From assembly GCA_020433785.1 (NCBI GenBank), contig JAGRCC010000005.1:1-9493 (forward strand): DNA of 9,493 bases. The letters run 5' to 3'. Every line of letters starts with the position of its first letter. The stretch's first letter is position 1. This document shows, piece after piece, positions 1-7,400 of the stretch. The notes under the pieces were generated by a model. That model saw only the letters and a program-made list of their open reading frames with translations, made no database searches and was not told where the DNA came from. The position numbers and the translations under genes were made by a program. Source of the stretch: Anaerolineae bacterium. GTDB taxonomy: Bacteria > Chloroflexota > Anaerolineae > 4572-78 > J111.

Positions 1-2
1 TC

Positions 3-33
3 AAGCTTTCTTAATTTACACTGTAATAAGCTT
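3..33. repeat. Nested palindrome upstream of the 112-residue membrane protein gene
   Basis: AAGCTT occurs at 3-8 and again at 28-33, so the two copies pair with each other. Inside them TTACA (16-20) and TGTAA (22-26) form a perfect dyad around one central C. The dyad could be an operator-like site or the remnant of a terminator for a gene left of the window. The sequence does not decide which, and no T-run follows. Confidence 0.35.
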
Positions 34-53
34 GGTCGGAGAAATCTAATCGA

Positions 54-92
54 AAATCGTCAATCTGCAATCGTCAATCGTAAATCGTAATC
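54..92. repeat. Heptamer tandem array, unit (A/C)AATCGT
   Basis: Five complete 7-bp units followed by four bases of a sixth read AAATCGT, CAATCTG, CAATCGT, CAATCGT, AAATCGT, AATC with no gaps. Heptameric short tandem repeats (STRR sequences) are known from filamentous cyanobacteria and similar arrays occur in other large bacterial genomes; their role is unsettled. The array ends about 30 bp before the start codon of the next gene, so it lies in that gene's upstream region. Its unit differs from that of the array at 713-830. Confidence 0.75.
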
Positions 93-122
93 AGACGCTA
101 TCATCTTAGCGGTGTATAAATT

Positions 123-461
123 ATGAAACGATACAGCTTAATTTTAGGAATAGTGCTGGTAGTGACCTTAGCCGTTTTATTTGGGCTGAGGGCCAGCGTC
201 GATGCTCTGGCAGTGGTCATTGGGGTGATGCTGGGGGTCGCGGCCAGCGTGCCGACGACGTTTCTGCTGACATATTTGCTGGTGCGGCAGCAACATGCGT
301 CGAGCGCGACGATGCCGGGGCAACCGTCCGCGGCTCACCCGCCCATTGTGGTCATCAACAGTTCCGACAAACCGGCCATAGCCGGCCCGCCCGTCCTGCC
401 GCCCATGCCGTCGCAGCCGGGTCGATCCTGGACGGTGATCGGGGATATCGAGACGGATTGA
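123..461 (+). CDS. Small two-helix membrane protein with proline-rich tail, function unknown
   Basis: This 112-residue protein has two hydrophobic helices, about residues 5-23 and 29-54, joined by a short turn. A hydrophilic tail follows, with a PPIVVI stretch (73-78), a proline-rich segment (89-99) and a final conserved-looking RSWTVIGDIE. The two lysine/arginine residues at the N terminus and the short loop suggest a hairpin with both termini in the cytoplasm. Small proteins of this plan are common in Chloroflexota but have no assigned function that I know of. The start is well fixed because an in-frame TAA lies at 117-119, one codon before the ATG. There is no good Shine-Dalgarno sequence, only a weak GCGGTG. 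It is the only intact plus-strand gene here. A TPR gene relic follows 12 bp after its stop. Confidence 0.75.
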   Translation: MKRYSLILGIVLVVTLAVLFGLRASVDALAVVIGVMLGVAASVPTTFLLTYLLVRQQHASSATMPGQPSAAHPPIVVINSSDKPAIAGPPVLPPMPSQPGRSWTVIGDIETD

Positions 462-473
462 GAGCGGAGATGA

Positions 474-725
474 ATTGACAGACCATATTTAGTGATTACA
501 GAGGCAATGTTGGGGCCGGACCATCCGCACACGGCGACGAGCCTGAACAAACTGGCTATTTTGTGTTATTACGAGAGTGATTATAAGAGCGCCGCTGAGT
601 TGATGCGGCGGGCGCTATCGATTTATGAGGCGGTCTTGGGAGCGGATCACCCGGACAGCCGAAGTTCACGGGAGAGTTTGCGGGTTATTGTGGCGAAGCT
701 TGAGGCAGGGACGGCTGATAGCTGA
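474..725 (+). pseudogene. 5'-truncated relic of a kinesin-light-chain-type TPR protein
   Basis: The reading frame is open from 474, just after an in-frame TGA at 471-473. It encodes one full TPR of the 42-residue kinesin-light-chain type: LGPDHPHTATSLNKLA, then YESDYKSAAELMRRALSIYEAVLG, then a second LGADHPDSRSSRESL. The end (ESLRVIVAKLEAG) resembles the natural C terminus of such proteins, so the 5' part is what is missing. Family members normally carry many such units behind an NB-ARC, CHAT or other effector domain. The first codons read RPYLVITEAMLG where an intact unit would have roughly RPLYERALVITEAMLG, which suggests a small internal deletion as well. The only start near the 5' end is a GTG at 492, with no ribosome binding site at a usable distance. 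The last codons (TADS, stop) are supplied by the heptamer array that begins at 713. A short expressed TPR protein cannot be excluded. Confidence 0.6.
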
Positions 726-830
726 CCGCTGATGGCTGATAGCTGACCGCTGCCACGCGAGGTGGTTGGGTCTCGTGCCTCGACGCCAACCTACGGGGTG
801 ACGGCTGATAGCTGATAGCTGACCGCTGCT
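713..830. repeat. Split heptamer array, unit NGCTGAY, filling a convergent intergenic region
   Basis: Six heptamers at 713-754 read GGCTGAT, AGCTGAC, CGCTGAT, GGCTGAT, AGCTGAC, CGCTGCC. Four more at 803-830 read GGCTGAT, AGCTGAT, AGCTGAC, CGCTGCT. A 46-bp unrelated segment separates the blocks. The first block overlaps the 3' end of the TPR relic and supplies its stop codon. The last base of the second block is the last base of the stop codon of the convergent secreted-protein gene. Together they fill the entire space between the two converging genes. Confidence 0.75.
755..800. repeat. Palindromic insert between the two heptamer blocks
   Basis: GGTTGG (764-769) plus GTC (770-772) pair with GAC (782-784) and CCAACC (786-791), leaving one bulged G and a 9-nt loop. 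The arrangement GGTTGGGTCTCG...CCAACCTACG recalls small dispersed palindromes of the type GTAGGTTGGG...CCCAACC seen in many bacterial genomes. The resemblance is from memory and unverified. It may act as a bidirectional transcription barrier between the converging genes, but no T-run is present on either side. Confidence 0.4.
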
Positions 831-1321
831 TAAGGCGAAACCGTGATCTGCACCGTTTGGTTGGCGGCGGACGGCAGGTTGAACGAGTCGCTGTCGTCAA
901 CGGCGGCGGATCGCGCCTCGGCGGAGACGACCCAACGGAACGGGCCGCGGCCGAAATCTTTGGCGGCTACCCACCAGCGTTGGTAACCGCTAGAACCAAG
1001 GGGGCCTTGCCAGCCCTCGACGGGCTGCCAGTTGCCATCGCTGTCTTGCCACTGGACCGCCGCCCACATACCGGTGCCGTCGCCCTGCACGTGCAGTTCG
1101 ATGTAAGCGCCGGGCGCTGGGCCATCGTCGTCGTCATCATCGTCATCGTGCTTATCCCGCTGCGAGTCGTCCGTGGGCTGATCGCGCGGGGGCAGGGTCG
1201 GATCGGCTTGGACCGGCAGCGGCGACCAGATTAGCCCGGTCAGCAGGGTCAGGCTGGTCAACCCGGTTACGGTGGCGATTAGTACGAATAAGCGGGGGTT
1301 GAAGGGCTTTTTTTGTGGCAT
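830..1321 (-). CDS. Small secreted protein with an aspartate run, function unknown
   Basis: This 163-residue protein has a long N-terminal signal sequence: basic residues at 4-10, a hydrophobic core at about 12-31, and a likely cleavage site VQA|DP after residue 39. A charged linker of about 30 residues contains eight consecutive aspartates (59-66), which could bind Ca2+ or other cations. A compact domain follows (71-162), rich in Trp and Gly, with WAAVQWQDSDGNWQPVEGW and a later YQRWWV...FRWVV. It ends in beta-like ITVSP. I recognise no named family; similar small secreted domains occur in Chloroflexota. The start is supported by a GGAGG (1331-1335 region, minus strand) 8-9 nt upstream. It lies 127 bp downstream of the giant secreted protein on the same strand. 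A TTGACG in the gap gives a possible -35, but the -10 is poor, so co-transcription with leaky termination is also possible. Confidence 0.75.
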   Translation of the reverse strand: MPQKKPFNPRLFVLIATVTGLTSLTLLTGLIWSPLPVQADPTLPPRDQPTDDSQRDKHDDDDDDDDGPAPGAYIELHVQGDGTGMWAAVQWQDSDGNWQPVEGWQGPLGSSGYQRWWVAAKDFGRGPFRWVVSAEARSAAVDDSDSFNLPSAANQTVQITVSP

Positions 1322-1350
1322 CAGATTTGCCTCCGTTGAGAATAAGATTT

Positions 1351-1427
1351 GTAGGACAAACTTAAGTTTGGAGCGTCAAAGTTTACTTTGACCCTACCAT
1401 AAATGGCAAAGCAAGCTTTGTCGCTCC
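1351..1427. repeat. Cluster of four adjacent palindromes between two minus-strand genes
   Basis: The following sit head to tail: CAAACTTAAGTTTG (1357-1370), GTCAAAGTTTACTTTGAC (1375-1392), CCATAAATGG (1397-1406) and CAAAGCAAGCTTTG (1407-1420). Outer arms pair as well: GTAGG (1351-1355) with CCTAC (1393-1397), and GGAGCG (1370-1375) with CGCTCC (1422-1427). The alternatives are mutually exclusive folds. The cluster starts about 20 bp after the stop codon of the giant gene and probably weakens read-through, although no T-run follows any stem on the minus strand. Three of the dyads share a CAAA...TTTG core with those near 7871-7928. Confidence 0.65.
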
Positions 1428-1448
1428 GCACTATTTGCCTTCATGGCC

Positions 1449-4400
1449 CTAGCGAACCGGCATCGGGCCGCTGCGGCGGGTGGTTTTGGTTTCGCCGGCG
1501 ATGGCGGCCGGTGTGGCTTGGCCGGCGCTGGATAAAACGGGACCAAGGATGTTGTTGTAGGGGCCGTTGGCCAGCTCGTGCAGTTCCAGGACGCCGCCGA
1601 AGTCAGTCAGCAGGTTGATCGAATCGACCTGGGCGTAGACCGGCGTGCCGGGCGGGATGGGCAGGGTCACGTGGCTGCGCGTTGGGTCGTAGGCCGGATG
1701 GTTAAGGGTCAAGGTGACCGACTGCCCCGGTAGGATCGCCGGCCCGGCCACGCCCCAGACCAGGCCCTCAGCGCCAACATCCTCCCAGCGCTGGTTGACC
1801 TGCGTGGGCGGCGGATCGGGATCGAGATAGAGATCGACCCAAAAGCCATCGATCACGGCTTCGGTGCCGATGTTCTTGATGGTGACGCTGACCTCGGTGG
1901 CCGTCACAGCTAACTCATCCACAATCAGGTCCGGGCCAAGCGCAAAATCGCGGAGCAAGATCGGCAGGAAGGCGCGGCCAAAGGGCTGGCTAATGTCGAT
2001 GGCGCTGTTGTCGGGGGCGGTATCGGTTAGCCCGGCCACCGGCACAATGGTCGCCTGGTTGATGACCGTGGCATCGGTGGCCACCAGCGTGGCGGTTACG
2101 ATGTAGGTCACCTGGCCGCCGGGCGGAAAGCTGGTTAGGGTGTCGTTGATGGGGCCGCTGCCGGTGGGCGTGCAGTTCGCGCCGCCGCTGGGCGTACACT
2201 GCCAGACAAAAGCGCTCAGGCCGGCGGGGATCGGGTCTTCCACCACCGAGCCGGCGGCGTCGCCCGGCCCCAAATTCTGGGCCACAATGGTATAAACGAT
2301 GCGCCCGGCCGCTTCATCGCGCACGCTGCTTTTGGCAATGAGCAGGTCGGCCAGCCACCGCTCCACCGTAAAGGCGGCCTCGGCGCTGCCGCTGCCGGCG
2401 ACGTGCCGGTACTCGACCGTGTTGGTCACTACATCCTCGTAATCGCCGGTATGACTGACCACAAACGAGAAGGTCACGGCCCCGTTACCGGGGACGGTCC
2501 CGTTCCATGTCACGACATCGTTGATGACATCGGCCTCCACCGGCTGGACCACCCAGCGGGCAAAGGTGGTGCTCAGCGGCAGGGTGTCGGTCAGCAGCGT
2601 GTTCTCGGCGGCGCTGTTCGCGCCATTGGACACCACCACGGTGTAAGTGACCTCGCCCCGGTACGTGACCTCCGTATTCGGGACCGCGCTTTTGGCAATG
2701 GACAATTCAGGCGGTCCGGCTATCGTGACCGTGGCCGAGGCTGATCCGCTCTGCTCGGTGGTCGGGTAGATGAACTCGGCGGTGTTGGTGAAGACGTCGC
2801 TGTAATCGCCAATGTGCTCGACAACGAAGACAAAGGTCACCGCGCCGTTGCCGGGCACCGTTCCTTCCCAGGTGAGTTCATCATTGACGACGTCGGCCCC
2901 CACCGGCTGGGTTACCCAGCGGACAAAGGTGGTGTTAACCGGCAGGAGGTCGGTCAACTGCGTGTTCTCGGCCTCACTGGCGGTTCCATTAGATAGCACC
3001 ACGGTGTAGGTGATCTCGCCTTGGTAGGCGACATCCGTGTCCGGGATCGCGCTTTTGGCGATGGCGAGGTCGGGCGGCCCGGCTATCGAGACCGTGGCCG
3101 AAGCCGAGCCGGTCTGCTCGGTGGTCGGGTGGCTGAACTCGGCGGTGTTGGTGAAGACGTCGCTGTAATCGCCGATGTGCTCGACGACGAAGACGAAGGT
3201 CACCGCCCCGTTGCCGGGCACCGTTCCTTCCCAGGTGAGTTCATCATTGACGACGTCGGCCCCCACCGGCTGGGTTACCCAGCGGGCAAAGGTGGTGCTG
3301 ACGGGCAGGAGATCGGTCAACTGCGTGTTCTCGGCGTCGCTGGGACCGGTGTTGGACAGAACAATGGTATAGGTGATCTCGTCCTGGTAGGCGACGTCCG
3401 TATCCGGCACTGCGCTTTTGGCGATGGCCAGTTCGGGCGGCCCGGCTATCGAGACCGTGGCCGAGGCCGAGCCGGTCTGCCCGGACGTGGGGTAGAAAAA
3501 TTCGGCCGTGTTGCTGAAAACCTGGCTATAGTCGCCGGTATGGTTGACCACGTAGCTGAACACCGCCGCGTCGCCGGCCGGAATCGAGCCGCTCCAGCTG
3601 ATTTGGTCGGGCGGGCCGGGGGTTACGGCGCTGCCGCCCGGCTCGACGATGAAGCGATCAAAGGTGACTTCAGCCGGTAAGGTATCGGTGAAGACCACAG
3701 CGTCGGCCGGAACGACACCGAGATTGCTGATGGTGACGGTATAGCTGATCTCGCCGCGATAGGGCGCGTCGCTGGCCGGGTCGGCGGTTTTGGCGATGGT
3801 CAACTCCGGCACCGGCACCGATAGAATCCAGATGTTAGGCGGTTCGAAATGGTCGAACAGGAACGATTGGGGTGGATCGAGGCTGACGTCGCCGGTGGTC
3901 AGGCGGTTCAACGTGCCGTTGGTGGCGGCCGATCCAACCATAAAGGGGATGATCCCACCGCCGCCGTGCGTGATGGTAATGGCGCTGGTGTTGGGTAGGC
4001 CCTCGGTCGCAATGGTGGCGTCGCTGGGTAAATTGAACAAGCTGTTACTCACCGTACCGCTGGCCCGCAGCAATTGGCCGGTGGTGATGTCGACCACACC
4101 CCCCCGGCCGTTGGCGGCCACCCCCGGCGCACGGGCGTCGATCCAGGTCAGCTCGATGTCGCCGCCGGCCGTCAGCGTGACCGCTCCCGCCGCGGTGGCC
4201 TGCCCATTGGGGCCGGTGGCCGCGGAGAAGGTGCGCAGGCTGTCGGTAATAAGCAGGTCGCCGGCGGTTTGCAGCCGAATATCGCCGCCGCTGCCGGCCC
4301 GGCCGCTGTTGTTGTTATTGATGGACGTCAGGGCGTACGTCGCCATGTGCCCGCCAATGGTGATGCTGCCGCCGGCCGAAATCTCGACCGGCCCGCCGTC

Positions 4401-7400
4401 GCCGGTATCGCCCAGCAGGCCGCGGGCTTCAGAGTAGCTGTCGATCAGCCCGGTGGCAATGTCGCCGTTGGGCGCTTGGAGCGAAATAGCCCCGCCGTTG
4501 TGGGCGGCATTGTTAATGAATAGGGCCAGCGAATAAGCGCTGATGGCTTCGGTGGTAATGTTGCCTTGCAGCGTTTGCATGGTGATAGTGCCGGCGCTGC
4601 CGGGGGAACTGTTGCCTTGCCGCGCAAACGCATCAACCCGTCCGTTGAGGCTGATATCGCCGCCGGTGGTCAGCAGTTGGATATCGCCGCCGTTGCCATC
4701 GGTGCCGTTGGCGAAGGCGCTGATACCCCCGTTAGCTATGGCAATGCCCTGGGTGGCGATGAGGCTGATATCGCCGCTATTGCCGATTAGGCCCGAGCCG
4801 GTGGCGTTCGATTGCAACGCGCCGAATAAATTCCCGCTCAGGTCGATGCCCCCGCCATTGGTGATCAGACTGATATCGCCGCCGCTGCCGGTGGGGCTGT
4901 CGGCGAAGGTATTATTGGCCTGGCTGTTAACCGCGCCCAGGCTAATATCGCCGGCGGTGGTGGTGAGCGTCACCGGGCCGCCATTGCCCACGCTGCCCTC
5001 CTCCGAGCGCGAAAAGGCGTTGATTAGCCCGCTGCCGTTATTGAGCCGAATGCCGGTCGCAGCGATCAGCGTCACCGCTCCGCCATTCCCGGCGTCTAAG
5101 TCGGCGCTGGCGTAACTGTTTAGATTGCCGCCAATGGTGATGGCGCCGGTTGTGGTTGAAAGGGCAATGGTTCCACCATTCGTCGCGGTTGCCGTGACAA
5201 CGCCGCCGCCAAAGATGCCCGATTGAGAATAAGCCTCGATCCGCCCGCTGACGCTGATACTGTTGGCCGCTTGTAAGACCACATCGCCCCCATCTTGGGC
5301 AGTGGCACTGGCGTTGTTATTGAGGGCGCTAAGCGAAAAGGCCAGCATGTTGCCGCTGCTGGTAATCCCGCCCCCCTGTGACTCCAGAGAGATGATGCCG
5401 CCCGCTCCGGCATCGCCCTGGGCTCCTCTGGCTTGCGAATAGTTTTCCAGGTCGCCGGTAGTGATATCCCCCAGCGCTTTCATCAGAATATCGCCGCCGT
5501 CGCGGGCGTCGTTATTGAGGAAGAACGCGTTGGAATAGCCGAATACATCGCCGGTGGTAATGGGGCCGGCCAGCGACTCGACGATGACATTGCCGCCGCT
5601 GCCGGGAACGTTGTCCGATGACTCCGCCGCGGCAATCAGATCGCCCGTGGTGATTTCGCCCGTGGCGCTAAAGAGATTGATGTCGCCGGCGTCGCCGTTC
5701 GCGCCGGAAACATTAGTGCGGATGGCGCCGGTGATGGTCAGGTCGCCATTGGCGGTCGCGGTTACGGTTCCGCCGTCGCCGGGCGGGTCGCCCAGGCTGC
5801 TGGCATTAATCGCGGCAAAGAAGCTATTGCCGATCGTGATGGCGCCCCCATCGGCTCGGATTAAGACGTCGCCGGCATCCCCAGCCGGTTCGTCGTTGAT
5901 GGCAAAGGCATAGCTGTTGATAGGACCGGTATTAATATCGCCATTAAAGGTCACCAGCCCAATATCGCCGCCATCGCCGGCACTACCGGTGGCATTGGAA
6001 ACCGCAAAGCTTTGCACAAATCCGGCGCCATTGGCGATAGTGATATCGTTAGCGGCGGCGACCACAATAAAGCCGCCGTTACCGGCCGAACCGCTGCTGT
6101 TGGGCGGCGTCCGGGAGAAGGCCGATAGATTGCCGGTTGTCGCAATCGCGCCGTTGAGGGCCAATAGCCCAATGCGGCCGGCGTTCCCGGCCGTTACCAG
6201 CAGGCCGGCCACATCCGCCGCCGTTGAGACATCCCCGACCGTGATATCACCCCGCGAGTCGACGGCTACGGAACCGCCATTGGTTTGGGTCTGGGTGACG
6301 CCGGCGTTGATGTCGCCGGTGGTGATATCGCCGCTCAGGCCGTTGGCCCGGTAGCGGTTGGTCAGTAAGACCAGGCTCTCCGCAGCAGCCATCGAGATGA
6401 CGCCGGTGACGGTGATGGCCGCACTGGTCGCGGCGCTGAAGGTGGGGTTGATGACCGGCGGGATAGTCTGACTGCCGGGCGCACCGCCGGCAAAGGTGGT
6501 CCAGTCGATACCGGCCCGGATGTCGAGGGTCGGCGTGATGCTACCGTTGACCACCCCGACCGTGCCGCTGGAGAGAATCACCGGGGCCAGCGAGCCAATC
6601 GGATCGACGCCGTTGAAGGTGTTAGTGTTGCCGGGGTTGATGGTGTTGGGACCGGTGTCGGGGCCGGTGATGGTGACATTACCTAGGGTCACGCTGCCGC
6701 CGGCCAGCACGTGCAGCGACGCGCCGGTGTAATCACCCAGCGCCACGTCGCCGTCGGCCAGGACAATGGGGTCATTGGGGCTGATCAGGTGGCCGGCCCG
6801 GCCACCGGGCTGCTCGATGGCGAAAGCCCCGCCGCTGAAGTAGTGGACGTCGCCACGCACGGGGTTGGGCGCGGCCAGTCGCATATCGCCGCCGGAGATG
6901 AGGGCGCTGTCGGGGTGGTCCAGAGCGACGATGTCGATGGTTTGGCCGGCTTGCAGCCGGAGATTGCCCCCGGCGTTGACGACCAGCGGCCGGGCCTCAT
7001 CATCGCGCACGATGAGCCGATCGTCGGACCGTAGGGTCAGGTCACCGTCGATCGCCAAGCGACCGGATCGGAGGGAGAGCGTCTCGGTGGTGCGGAGGGA
7101 CGCGCTCGCGGCGGTGAGGGTTCCGGCGGGGTCGAGATCGAAGGTACGGCCGGCGGCGGTCAAGTGGCCGGCCACATGGATTGGGCCGCTGACGCGAATC
7201 GCGTCTTGTCCGATAATCTGCAAGGCGCTAGTTAGGTCTACTGAAGTTAGCTCAATGTCGCTGTCGGCGTCGATGATCACGGTGTCGCTGGCGCTGTCGT
7301 AGCGAACAAATAAGTCGAGTGGATGCTGGGGGGTCAAGTGGAGAGTCAACTTGCCCACCGGCAGCGGCAGGTGAAACTTGCCATTCAGGTCGGCCAGGGA

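Noticed and set aside
115..120. TATAAA just before the first gene, as a -10 box
   Set aside because: It lies only 2 bp before the ATG, too close even for a leaderless transcript, and there is no -35 at 16-18 bp.
54..830. Repeat arrays considered as CRISPR
   Set aside because: The units are 7 bp, directly adjacent and without unique spacers of constant length.
857..1234. Plus-strand open frame antisense to the Asp-rich secreted protein
   Set aside because: The minus-strand frame has a signal peptide, a good ribosome binding site and a domain-like C terminus. The plus-strand translation has no such features, and its hydrophobic VVVVIIVIV run is simply the antisense of the aspartate codons.
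3021..3680. Long plus-strand open frame of 219 codons inside the giant gene, with others at 3790-4437 and 4543-5115
   Set aside because: They are antisense to a coherent repeat protein, have low-complexity Gly/Arg or Pro/Ser composition set by the repeats on the other strand, and lack ribosome binding sites and recognisable domains.
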